DNA from: Gliomastix tumulicola
Taxonomy: Eukaryota; Ascomycota; Sordariomycetes; Hypocreales; Bionectriaceae
Direction of reading: 5' to 3'
Assembly (NCBI GenBank): GCA_001599755.1
Contig: BCHX01000006.1
Span: 2,901,336-2,965,335, forward strand
DNA: 64,000 nucleotides
In this document: positions 42,466 to 53,073 of the stretch, in pieces
Layout: each line of letters begins with the position of its first letter
Numbering within the stretch: the stretch's first letter is position 1
Program-made: the position numbers and the translations under genes
Notes under the pieces: model-generated
Seen by the model: only the letters and a program-made list of their open reading frames with translations
Told to the model about the DNA's origin: nothing
Databases searched by the model: none

Positions 42466-45400
42466 CTTGGACGTTGGCGACCCTTGCGACAGGTCAACGA
42501 TGAGGAGGTCTTGTGGAGAGTGTGGTTTTGTCTTGTTTTCGCTTGTCGAGGCAATCAATTGAGGCCTTGGGCTGCTAAAGGAGACGGTGATCCTAGAGCA
42601 GGGCGAGACTGGCTGGAGGGAGGAAGAGAAAGAAGAGGGAGCGAGAAAGCAGGATGGAGAGGAGCGAGGACGGTCGTACTTGAAGCCCGCGCGAGGCCAG
42701 CCTCACGCTTGCCCGCGTCTAACCTATCTCATGTGTCCCTCCGTTCGAGATCCGAAGTTCCGAGGCGACTTCTAGACCTTGAATCCAGCGGTGGACGGTC
42801 TCCCNCCCCAAANCCCCCCCNNGTCCCCCCCCCCCCCCTCAGTTCCGTCCTGCTTTCCTCATTGACTTCGTTTACGGGGTGAGCACGCACGCTTGGCAAA
42901 TCAACATCACACCCCGAGCAAGGGGCCTACCTGGGTGGCTGGCTCCATAACCATACCATACCAGATACCCAAGACCTGTTGCCCAACCCCAGCAGGGGGC
43001 CGCGGAAGGGAAATGCCACGCTCTGATTTGTGGGGGAATTTGAGTTGAGGACCCCCCCATAACTCGGACCACTCCCCAGAACGTACGGAGTAGTTGAGGT
43101 CTGCTGGTCTTCCCAGAGCCCAGCCAACACACGTGTGAGGTGCGGTTCAAGGGCAGAAAGTAGCGGCGCGCGTTGGCTTGGGGGAGGGGAGCGGGGCGCC
43201 TAGCCGCTGAACTCGGTGGAATCAGCCGGTTGTACGGGCCGTATTCAGCCTGTTTTACGTACGGAGTAAGCCGGCGGGCTCGCCTACGAGGTACGGCTTG
43301 GGGCTCGATGTCCGAACGCCGCTTGCTTTCTAGTAGCTTGCAGTCCCCCCCCTGCTAGGCCAGCTTTTGATTTCGTTCCCTAAATTCCGTACCGTCATAC
43401 CAAGAGCAAGAGCCGCCTTGGCCGCCGCCATTGCGAATGGGCAGAGCAGCAATCACCAAGAGCTGCCAGCGTCTTGGGCTTCTTGGCCGGGCTTTGAGGC
43501 TCTTTGGGAGGCTCTTTGAGAGAACGTCAAACAGAGTAAAAGCGTAGAGCTGTCCAGCAGACAGCGAGAGAGCAGCTGGAGCTCTCCCGCCTTTCCCAAA
43601 GAGCGGGGACTCCGGACAGTCACCCTCCTCTTTTGCCGTTTCCCACGGGGGGCCGCCCCTGTTTTTCCAGAAAGATGCCTTTTGTCTGCTGGTCGGGTCG
43701 GGTGTCACCTCCGGCCCTCGCAGCCAACATCTCACTCTCCTACTACATTTCGTTCTTCTCTCCACGCCCAGCGCGCACGCACGCACACCTGAACACCCCC
43801 CCGGCTCTGGGGAGGGGGCTTCTGACCTTTGCTTTTTCATATATTTCCGCTTGGCGAAGCCATGGCATCAACGTTTGTCCCCCCTGTCAGACCCGGACTG
43901 CACCTCGTGTCAATTGGCTTTTGATAATTCCGGTGGCTTGGTGGCGAGCCGCACTGACAGACAAGTCAAATCACGCGGCCGTGCAAAATCCCTCCTCAGT
44001 CCATCACGTGGACGGAAAAAACAGAGCGAAAAGTAAGGATATCTGGCCGTCGTCCTGCCAGTACTCGCTCCAATCAGACGTCATGGATTAGAGGTATGTA
44101 GTGATATTGGACAGCGTTCATGCCCGTCTTCAGGCATTGTGCATGGTCCAGATTGAGCCTTGTTAGGCTCGAAGGGATTCGATATTGGCTCGTCCTTCAT
44201 CTACGTTGCATGATTCACGCATACGATCGGCATGGCACTCTAAAAAGCTCCCAATCCTTCCTTCCCCCTCCCCTCCATTCGTTTGATATTGAGGACCTCG
44301 AACGGGTCCACGAGCTAGGATCTGAATGGCGCCGTCACATTAGCATACGACTCTCCAGCTCGCGCCGTCCTGCCAACCGTATGCTCGGAGCACCCTATTC
44401 CATACCTTGACCCCGAGCTTTTTTTTTCTTAATATTCCGTGAGGCACAGCTCGTCGGTTCAGCCCCAGGTTGGGATGGAAATGCGCTCGTGACTGGGTCA
44501 TGAGAGGTGAGCAATCGCCCCTTTAGGAGGGAAGTATGGCCCTCAGAACCGAGAACCCATTCATCCCAGGTCTCTCGTATAGGGTCAGATTGCATTGGCT
44601 GAATCTTGGCTGGCCATAATAGATACCCATGTATGGATGCTCTCTGGCTCTCGATCATTGGCAAAGAATATTGATGGGGAGTCTATGACCCTCAGCCCAG
44701 GAGGCGGGCAGATCAAAGCAGGCAGGTCAATAGCGTTACAATGCCGACAAGGCGTGCAATAGTGGCAGTCCCCCCATGGGGCTAATAAACGAAACGCTGC
44801 AGTGGCGTGAGTTAAAAATTAAATCGAGATTGTCGAGTCACTTCATCCGCTGAAATATTGGTGATAAAAACTCCGTAGAGTGAAATGCGACCATGTGGCA
44901 GACAGGGCTGGCGAAACTGCCAAAAAAAAAAAATTCAGCATGCCTGGTCGAGCTGAAAGAAACACAGGGCTCGCTTGTCGTTAGGGCGCGCCGGAGAGGC
45001 ATTTGGGATTCCCTTGGATTTTGCGGATCGCTCTGGAAGGACGGGAATGTCTTCCACCCGCGACGTCCTCCAAATCCCCATCATGATCTTTAGTCATTCC
45101 TCATTTCCCCAATAAACGATGCACAAGAATTTGGGGGCCAGCGGAGAGACGATGGAGAGAGGCAAAGTCCCCATGGGTTATTGACTGACAGGAGGGAATG
45201 GATGGGGATGTGCTGGACAGACGAGGATGAATTGTCAGTCGTTAATTGTCGCCATGGCACAGTTCGGGCCTACTGGGGGATAAAGCGAGTGCCCACCCGC
45301 AGGTTGAGTGTCACCCTGCTGAAATTCATCCGGGAGGCGCTTATAATTTGCCTATTTGCCTGTTTAGCACCCAACAATGGGCGCTGTGGTCGGTGCGCGC

Positions 45401-46317
45401 GGTCGCCTGAGCGAGGTGGCGTCAGCTCACACCGTATTGCAGGGACGCAGTCTCATTGGACGCGAGCCGCTTAAGTAAGGGTCGCAGTGTCAAGTATCGG
45501 GTGCATAATCGCATTGCATTGCATCGCGTCGACGCGGTCAGCAGCAGCAGAGAAAAAGCCGCCGTGGCAGCAGACAGAACATCAGACCAGATTCATAATC
45601 AAGATGCCCTTGAGTTAATTGCGGCTCGCCCTTTGCGACTTGGCGGACATGGAGGCTGCCTTGGTACCTTGGCCCTCGACCTTGGCCCTCCATAGATGCC
45701 GGCTGGACTACTTGGGAAAAAATTGGCTGGTGTGCCTCTTGCTTGCTGCTGGCTCCGTAGATGCACGTGATGCTGCCGGCAAAATAACGGGAGATCGTCC
45801 ACCGCTGTGGCGCCCGGCGCTAGGACTACCTTAGATTAGCGCCTCAGCCACCGCGAAATCTTATTTCCAGCCACACCTGGCAAGCCACACTTAAGTCCGC
45901 GTCAGCCACAGACCTGCCTGGATGACAAATGGAGAAGCCACCTCAGACAGCCTGCCTGCGCTCAGTCATCAAACCGCCCTAATCCATCTTCAGCCGTCCA
46001 CGGCCTTCCACAAGCCACTTTTCCCTTCCACCACCAACACGTCCATTCTCCCCGACTCTCGACTCTTCTATGTGTTCGTCAGACACTTACGCGACCACCA
46101 AGATGCCTAGCTCTCAGACGTCGGGGAAAAAGTATAAAGGAATGGCTTCATTCCAGATAGACCAGATCTTCTCATCTCAAAATCAGATCCGATCTCATCA
46201 ACACAAGCACTCCACAGCTCTCCATCTCGCTCCGTCTTAAAGACCAACCAAAACAACATATACACCACCATTTTCACCTTCTCCCAAGGTCAAATCAACC
46301 CAACCAAATCATCAGCA
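42466..46317. other. Long gene-free region with undetermined bases
   Basis: 3.85 kb between the sugar transporter and Hsp20 starts. Undetermined bases occur at 42805, 42813 and 42821-42822 inside a poly-C stretch. TACGGAGTA occurs near 43085 and 43260. An A11 run lies near 44922. No frame shows a domain and no tRNA was recognised. The last 200 bp are Hsp20 promoter and leader. Confidence 0.5.
46133..46138 (+). promoter_or_regulatory. TATA box of the Hsp20 gene
   Basis: TATAAA lies 180 bp before the ATG, followed by GGAATGGCTTCATTCC (46139-46154), which contains GAA/TTC half-sites like a gapped heat-shock element, though spacing is not canonical. The leader is A/C-rich as in strongly expressed fungal genes. 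Confidence 0.5.
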
Positions 46318-47049
46318 ATGGCTTTCTTCATGCCCTACACCGTCCGCCACTCTGAGGCGCCCCTGGCCAACTTCCTCCGCCTCGTGGACGACCTCAACAC
46401 CTTCCCCGGCGCCACCAGCAACAGCAACGGATGCCGCCGCTACGCCTACCGCGCGCCCCGTGCCGCGCCCCGGCCCTGGCACCCGCGCTTTGAGGCCCGC
46501 GAGACCCAGGACGCCTACGTCCTGCGCGGCGAGCTCCCCGGACTGAACAGGGACCACGTCGCCATCGAGTTCCCTGAGGCCCAGAAGATCGTCATCAGCG
46601 GCAAGGTCGTCGAGGCCACCTCCCAGGAGGAGCCTGCCCCCGCTGCGGCCCCTGCTGACGAGGAGTCGACCGTCACTGTTGACCACGCTGAGGACGCCAC
46701 CATGGCCGAGGAGACGGAGAGCCGCAGCTCGTACCAGGCCACCGTCGAGGACGACGACGAGGATGACGACGACTTCGAGGTCGTCGGCGAGTCCGCCAAG
46801 AAGCAGGAGAAGCAGCCCCTCGTCGCCGAGCCCGAGCCCGAGCCCGAGGCCAAGCAGCCCGAGCCTGAGCAGGAGCAGGAGCGCCAGCCTGAGCCCGCCA
46901 AGGAGCGTGTCCTCCGCCAGTTCACGCGCGCCTTCACCTTTGACGCGCCCGTGGAGTACGACTTTGTGACGGCCAGCCTCAAGGACGGTCTCCTCGAGGT
47001 GGTCATCCCCAAGCTGAAGCACCAGCCTCACCAGGTCATTGTCAACTAA
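46318..47049 (+). CDS. Small heat-shock protein (Hsp20/Hsp30 type) with acidic insert
   Basis: A single exon, 243 aa. The alpha-crystallin domain is split. The first half (about 57-100) contains FEARETQDAYVLRGELPGLN and VAIEFPEAQKIVISGKV. The second half (about 200-240) contains FTRAFTFDAPVEYDFVTASL and the conserved KDGLLEVVIPK. Between them are about 95 residues rich in Glu, Asp and Pro (EDDDEDDDDFEVV, EPEPEPEAKQPEPEQ). Fungal Hsp30-like proteins often carry a loop here; this one is long and strongly acidic. The protein should be a cytosolic ATP-independent holdase. The start is preceded by a CAATCAGCA leader and a TATA box, consistent with stress induction. Confidence 0.9.
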   Translation: MAFFMPYTVRHSEAPLANFLRLVDDLNTFPGATSNSNGCRRYAYRAPRAAPRPWHPRFEARETQDAYVLRGELPGLNRDHVAIEFPEAQKIVISGKVVEATSQEEPAPAAAPADEESTVTVDHAEDATMAEETESRSSYQATVEDDDEDDDDFEVVGESAKKQEKQPLVAEPEPEPEAKQPEPEQEQERQPEPAKERVLRQFTRAFTFDAPVEYDFVTASLKDGLLEVVIPKLKHQPHQVIVN

Positions 47050-47900
47050 GACGACTTTATGAAGCATTTGCATTGCATTGCATGGGATATCGGATACTGT
47101 CTTGAATCATGTATGATCTTTAAGGGCCTGTCTTTTCGGGAATCGCTTAGCTTGGGAAATCTCTCTGTACACTTTCATTAGCAACTCAATCACACTTTCA
47201 TTGATATACAATACCTTGCCTTCTCGCGTGACGTCTCGTAGTAACAGATCCACCATCCGTGTGGCTCGCCAAGGTAGCCCATCATCGGTTTCAGCCCTCT
47301 CGATCGCCAACAAGATGCTGGTATAACAAGATCTCTGTGAAAAGAAAATCAATACACCGTATTTCTACGCGCCTTGCCTTCTAGATGTCTCCCCTGATAA
47401 TTTTACGCGGGTTCAAGGCGTCCTGCTATTAACGGAGGGCAGGTTTCTTGGCCTACTTACAACTATGCCATAGGGTAGGCTTGTTACGATATCGTGTTCG
47501 AGCCGCGACGCCCCCAAAAATGCGGCGAGGGCTGTTGCGGTCTAAGGCGTCAAAAGTCCTCAGAAAACGATAAGCAGCTGAAAATCTCCTTGTGGCGAAG
47601 AAGACGGAGAGAAAGTGTGGCGGGGAGCCTATCAGATCGCGTCTCAAGAGGCAAGCAGACGATGTAGTAGCACCTCACATTTCTGCACCTCACGGGCACG
47701 AGACCAATTCACCTTCCCAATGGACGAATTCGGGTGCAAATCAGATGCGCCTCGCATTTTAGGATGCATATAAAAGTATATTTGTTTGCGGGGGCCGCCA
47801 TCGCCTTGCATCTTCTCACGCAAGGCAACTCGAGCCGATGTAACTCTGCTGGAGGCCAATTGTGCTGAAATGTCTGCCGCCCCCAAAGGTCACCTCCCCG
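47050..47900. other. Intergenic region with a possible decayed minus-strand gene
   Basis: Apart from the doubtful exon pair noted at 47107-47545, nothing coding is seen. The last 200 bases precede the Ser/Thr-rich membrane protein gene. Confidence 0.4.
47107..47545 (-). pseudogene. Possible exon pair of a decayed or unrecognised gene
   Basis: On the minus strand an open segment after a CTTAG acceptor near 47545 (TATALAAFLGASRLEHDIV) reaches a good donor (GTAAGT near 47452). It can be joined in frame to an exon after TTTTCACAG near 47340, which runs RSCYTSILLAIERAETDDG to a stop at 47107. No start codon or earlier exon is convincing and no family is recognised. It may be a relic or chance. 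Confidence 0.2.
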
Positions 47901-49021
47901 ATGAGGCCCGCCGTGCTGTGGGCAGTTTGCCTGCGCGCGGCCATCTACCTTGAACGTGCGTAATCATCCTGTTTTGTGATTTCATTGCTTCCCGGCGACG
48001 ACTTTGCGGCCCTCCCATCTCTGATATCCCCCTTGGATCGTACACGTGACTAACATGGCAGCACCCGTCGATAGCACCAAATCCCTCGCCAACGCCACGA
48101 AGTGGCTGCTACTTGCCTTGCAGTATGATAAACCCGGAGCCCCGATAGGTCGGTCTGATCATTTCGAACTGACGAGAAACAAATCTTTTCAAGACACCAC
48201 GGAGCGTATCGCGCAGGGGATTGGCAAGACTGACGCCCTTTGCGACTCCGACTCAAATTTTATCCTAACCTACAGAGAGTGCGCGAAGTGCGTCGAAGGC
48301 AGCAGCATCGAACTCTTGGAAAGTTTTGGGTTCCTCCAATACGTAGAATTCTGCGAGCTGGAGCTTCGACTCTCGACAACCACGCGAATCCTTCCTGGCT
48401 GGTCGGAGACCGTCGAGATAATTATCTTGGAGGCCGCCACCGCACCGGGCTCGAGCGGCGGGTCGACTGTTACATCACAGACAACCACGGCCTCGACAAC
48501 CTCGGGAGACCCAGTCGGGGAAACGGGCGGTGGTGGAGGTACGGAATCTTCCAACGGGGGCTCTGAGTGTAGGTCATCCTCCAGACTGGCCTTTCCCACT
48601 TGTGATACCAAGGTGATGGGCTCAGACTGACACTCGTCTAGCAAAAGCTTGGATAGCTGGCCCTGTGGTGGGGGTAATCGTCGGCCTTGGGCTCATCCTT
48701 GGGTTCGCCTTCTGGCTCTGGCGGCGGCGGCGCAGAAGGGCAGCGAGCACTGAACAGCTCGACGACCAGATCGACAAACCGCAGCTTCACGGGGATTCCC
48801 TCCAGCTCCCGCCACCTTTCAGAGCCGAGCTTCATCCCGACAGTCTTCACGAGATGGAAGGTTCGCCTTACGAACCGCCTGGCGAAAGCGCCCCGGAGCA
48901 ACCCGCAGAGAAGCCGGCGAACGAGGGCGTCGGCCCGCGGCGGAATGTGACCGAGAAACCAGCGAACGAAGTCGGCGCCCACGAGATGGCAACGCCTGAC
49001 GAGAGGAGCGAAGGAACATAA
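47901..49021 (+). CDS. Ser/Thr-rich single-pass plasma-membrane protein
   Basis: Exons 47901-47955, 48062-48568 and 48642-49021 encode 313 aa. Exon 1 supplies a short signal-like start (MRPAVLWAVCLRAAIYL). The ectodomain has spaced cysteines (ALCDSD, YRECAKC, FCELEL), then a Ser/Thr/Gly-rich stalk (about 145-190). The second splice rebuilds the typical ESKAWIAGPVVGVIVGLG, leading into one membrane helix with a following basic block (WRRRRRR) and a hydrophilic cytosolic tail with a duplicated EKPANE. Many filamentous ascomycetes have families of such wall-sensor-like proteins with unknown ligands. The exon 1 splice is uncertain because the branch-like CTAAC lies very close to its acceptor. Confidence 0.65.
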
Positions 49022-49307
49022 TTTGCCGAGGGGAGTAATATACAAGAACGACGCTCATGAATCCTTATACCCAATAACGAGAACGATAACACGAGCACGA
49101 GACGTATTCGATCGGGGCACAGCCGGTGGAAGGGAAGAAATCTATTTGCTTTTGATCCCCGCTGTGGCAGAAACGATATAATACCCAGACGCATGCTTTC
49201 CTCTTGAACTCCTGGTGCCCGCCTCCAGACGCCGTGACTCGCCTGCAGTGTGCCATGCACATGGCCCAAATCCCGTTTTTTTTTTGAAGCTTTTTATACC
49301 GTCCCCA

Positions 49308-50223
49308 TTATGACATGCCGGCCGCTTGTGCGAGGGTGCCGTTCCCGCGGCTGCTGAAGACGGAGATGATGCCGAAGCCGACGTAGAAAAGTCCGAGCGG
49401 GTAGGCGACGAGGGCGCGCATGTTCTTCATCTTTCCGACAGCTGTTGCCTAACGTTAGCGCTTGTGGTAAGGAGGTGGAACTGGGGCTGGCTGGACACGT
49501 ACCGCAGAACATGGCGCTGGAGCTTAGCGTTGACCAGCAGATCGCGAGCAGGGTGAGGATGTACCCGGGAGTCGAGTCCAGGGGCACAATGACACCGAGC
49601 AGCGACGTAATCACCAACGGCAGCAGGCAGTACCCCAACACACTGGCGCTCCTGGTGAACGTGAGCGTACCCGTGGGGAGCTCGGCGCCCGCATACCCCT
49701 GCGGCGGCGTGTCCGGCGTCATGAGCCCCAGGATCGTGTGCAGCATCGTCGACCCCATGACGGCCAGCCCGTAGATGTATCCAAAGTGCACTTTCCCGCT
49801 CGCGAGCAGGAACATGCCGAACAGCAGGACGAACAGCAGCGGGCCCGCCAGGTCCGAGTCCTGCATGATGTTCTCGAGCGAGTCGACGCGCGAGAAGGGG
49901 TTCAGCACGGCGAGCGTCTTGGCCTGGACGTGGCGGAAGTCGATGCCCAGCTCCTCGAGGAGCGTCGGCTCGTTCTCGTAGCCCTCGGTCGAGAAGGCGG
50001 CGAGCCAGCCTGTGCGCAGACCGGGCCCGTCGCGGAAGCTGCCCATGCCCGGACCGCCACCGCCGCCCATGGTCGTGCCCATGTTGCCGCTGATACCGTA
50101 GCTGGGCTGGCCGGGCTGCGACGGCGTCGGTTGTGAGTAGCCGCCGTGGAAGAACTGGAGGTTTTCGGCGGCGGCTGGGGAGGCCGCTTGCCCGTACTGC
50201 GGCGGCTGGTAGTATTGCGCCAT
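49308..50223 (-). CDS. YIP1: Yip1-family Golgi/ER membrane protein
   Basis: Exons 50223-49503 and 49441-49308 (61-nt intron) encode 284 aa, the usual fungal Yip1 length. The N-terminal cytosolic part is rich in Gln, Tyr, Pro and Gly (MAQYYQPPQYGQ). The conserved LLEELGIDFRHVQAKTLAVLNPF and DLAGPLLFVLLFGMFLL signature follows, then five hydrophobic helices ending in VAYPLGLFYVGFGIISVF. Yip1 works with Yif1 and Rab GTPases in ER-to-Golgi vesicle formation. The splice restores AMFCAVGKMKNMRALVAYP in frame. It is convergent with the Ser/Thr-rich protein gene, 286 bp between stops. Confidence 0.9.
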
Positions 50224-50570
50224 GTTGAGGAAGGGGGGATTGAGGTGGGAGGACGGTCTGTAGACGGGGCGGTGTCGTATATCGAGGTCGATGGAAGGAG
50301 GAGGGAGGAAAGGCGTCCGCGATGGAGGTGTGTGTGCGTGTCGAGCTGTTCGATTTGTCTGTTGTCTGGCCCCTCCAAAAGGCCAAGGGAGCTGCTGGAA
50401 GTTGGTGATGTGTGCTCCGGCTCGGGAATAAGGATTTTCCTGGCGGGCGGTGAAGACCCCACTTTTCGTCTAGGCACTGACTCTCAGCGCTGAGGCTTGC
50501 TTCATTCACTGACATTCAGGGCTACATCACCCAACTAGGCAACAGGCAACATTTCACGCTTCAATCAACG
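50224..50570. other. Upstream region of YIP1
   Basis: Upstream of YIP1 on the minus strand and downstream of the Zn2Cys6 gene. No other feature is seen. Confidence 0.5.
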
Positions 50571-52044
50571 CTATGCTATCGTGATACTCAGTCTATGCTT
50601 CCTCATCGTGATATACAGCCCGTACAGCCCGTATGCCCGCGGATCCGGATCGTCGTACAGCCGCTGGAGGATGTTGGTCAACAGCGTCAGATGGCCCATG
50701 CTGTGCCGCCCCGTGCGTATCCCGTCCAGCAGCATCTGCTGCTCCTCGGGCCGGACGACACACGCGCCCGCAATCATCAGCGGCCACAGCATGGCCGTCG
50801 AGTACTGCGACGCGGCGAGCGCGGGCGCGTAGCTGAACAGCGTGCGCACGTGGTCCTGGATGCTGCTGATCTCCTCGTCTGTGAGGAGGGAGCCGCCAAT
50901 GGCGGTCGCGAGGTAGATGTACAGGCCCTGGCGCAGCGTCTCGGCGGCGTATCGTCTGTGCGTGCGGTCCTCGACGTTCTCCCTCCTGGTGGCGGCGGGC
51001 GGCATTTCCCACGAGGCGATGCGGCCGTGGAGGTCGTCGTGCGTCTCCCGCAGCGTGGCGCTCGCTCGATCTGAGCCGGTGCCCTCCTCGGCGAGCCGCA
51101 GATATGCCAGCTTATGGATCTCAGGTATCAGGCGGTACAGGTCTTGACAGCCAGCGAAGAGGACGCCAAAGGTCGGGAATGACACCATCTCCTCGAGAGA
51201 CATCACCCAGGGGTCGAGGGGCTGCAGGGGGCTTGCGTTGGCGCAGTATGTGACGGAGTTGGTGAGTTTGAGATACGTGTAGAGCTCGATGACGAAGCCC
51301 AGGGCTTCATTTCTGAAAGACGACCATTTCTCGTCGGCTGGCTTGTGGGCAAGGAGGGACTGGATGAGGTTGCGGCTGGCGCGGAGGTGGTTGAATATGT
51401 TTCCCTGCGTGTCGCCAGACACCGCCTATTCATGACAAGGGGACGTCAGCTCATGCACAATGCATCATCGCATGTCTACTGGGACTGGTATTATATATGC
51501 TCGTAGGACTCACTTCGTAATGACACATGACCATCAGCACCCGCAGCAGCCTCTCCTTCCTCTCCAGATCGTCCTCCCGGAGCACCGCAAACTCCTGCCG
51601 CAGCCCGCCAATCAGCCGCGAGTAGTGAAGCCTCGTGGCCGTGGCGATCTCCACGTTGCCGGGCTCGTTGAAGGCCAGATGCGCCCCGCTCAGCGCCAGC
51701 ATGCTGTGCATCAGCAGATCGTCGGCGTAGCCCAGCGGCAGCAGGATGCTGACAAAGGGGTTGTCCCGCATGGGCGTCATGGCGAAGTGGCCGGCCGTCT
51801 CGCGGATGTAGTGCGAGAGCAGCGTGACGGACTGCGGCGTCAGCGAGCACGCGCGCTCGGAGCCGCCGGCGAGATACACGGACGAGACGCCGGGCGACGG
51901 CGGCGGCGGATGTAGTGCTGGAGGGCTGATGAGTCGGACGGGCGCCGGCGGGTGCGTGCTCACTGTAGCCGCGGTGTACGTCGGACTAGCGAGTGTCAGA
52001 CGTGCAGTGGGCGGTGCGGCCTGGACACCACCAACGTGGACAGC

Positions 52045-52075
<31 letters not shown>

Positions 52076-52392
52076 CTACCAACAGAAGAGCCCTCCTCCT
52101 CGAGCACGGGGTAGTACTGGAGCACGGCGGGCGGCCACTCACAGGCCAGCATGTTGCGCCGACAGCCTGCACACCGCGGCTTGACCTCGTCGCATTTCTT
52201 CTTGCGGGTGCGACAGGTCAGACAGCCGGCTCTCGTCCGCGTGTGGCGTGGCCGTCCTTTTGCGCCGGCCGTCGTCGTGCCATTATTCACGTCCGCCGGC
52301 TGGGATGTGGGCGGAGGCATAATTTGTTCCGATCGAGGAGGTTCTGTCCACTCCGACGCGGTTACAGGTCTGCTGCACGGGGCCTTCTGCAT
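50571..52392 (-). CDS. Zn2Cys6 transcription factor, with poly-Ala tract
   Basis: Exons 52392-51514 and 51425-50571 (88-nt intron, phase 0) encode 577 aa. The binuclear cluster is complete: C57-x2-C60-x6-C67-x6-C74-x2-C77-x6-C84 (RAGCLTCRTRKKKCDEVKPR begins it). It is followed by a run of 12 alanines coded by a GCA/CTG microsatellite and Pro-rich stretches (HPPPPSPG). The rest resembles the fungal-specific C-terminal domain found next to N-terminal clusters (SVTLLSHYIRETAGHFAMT, LPLGYADDLLMHSMLALSGAHLAF, ATAIGGSLLTDEEISS). An internal in-frame ATG 24 codons on (MPPPTSQ) is an alternative start. It is divergent from a secreted amine oxidase gene, 680 bp apart, and may regulate it. Confidence 0.88.
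52041..52074 (-). repeat. GCA/CTG microsatellite coding poly-Ala
   Basis: About eleven CAG-type units on the plus strand, read as Ala codons on the minus strand, within the Zn2Cys6 gene just after the DNA-binding cluster. Confidence 0.8.
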
Positions 52393-53073
52393 GTATTAAC
52401 AGTTGGATAACGGCATCAGTGATTACGACTCAACTCAATGGTCTGAGCGGGCTGACACTTAGCGCACACCGCGGCTGCAGCCAGGCTGTGCAGACGAGTA
52501 GCAGACGGAGAGGAGGGGGGGAAACGGAGCCCGCGGACAGGCTGGTCTAGAGTGTGCGGCGTAGTTCGACCTTATGCACACCGCGGTTAGGGTGGCCCGC
52601 CTGGAAATGCTGCCCTTGCATTTAACCATGCTCTGGGGTCTAAATGCATCTTTCACCTCTCCAGGACCTTGTTTTCCTATTTTGTCCGTCAGGCAGAGCG
52701 TCCTGCTTTGGGCTGTGCCGGGTGCCGAGGCGTAGCTTGACAGCTGCACTGCCTGACAAATGTCATGATGATTGACATCCGTTGGACTCCTGCGGTCCGA
52801 GTCCGTTGGAATCTCGCGTTCCTCGGACGGCGAGAGATGGGATGTGTTGCGCAGCAGCTATCTGAGCTTCACATAGCTAGATCTGTATATAAATGCTCGC
52901 TTTCTACCAGATGAATTGAAATGTATTCCCTATCATCATCAGCACCATTAGCATCATCAACATCATCATTCAAGCGAAGCTAGCAACTGACTCGATATCG
53001 AGAACACACTCCACCAAACTACCATTCATCCTTCAGCTCATTGCATCTCCTCACCAAATCTTGGACAACCAAC
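52393..53073. promoter_or_regulatory. Shared divergent upstream region of the regulator and amine oxidase
   Basis: No gene is seen. It holds the TATA box at 52886 and an ATC/CAT-rich leader (52933-52972). The tandem TCCGTTGGA (near 52780 and 52803) occurs twice. I cannot assign operators. Confidence 0.45.
52886..52893 (+). promoter_or_regulatory. TATA box of the amine oxidase gene
   Basis: TATATAAA lies 188 bp upstream of the ATG at 53074. The leader between them is rich in CATCATC units. Confidence 0.55.

Noticed and set aside
43080..43270. TACGGAGTA direct repeats as a possible element
   Set aside because: The two copies are short, and I see no inverted repeats, target duplication or coding content to define an element.
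44288..44312. Five-base stem with a seven-base loop (GGACC/GGTCC), tRNA-like on the minus strand
   Set aside because: The loop bases are shifted from the T-loop consensus and no D or anticodon arm is present.
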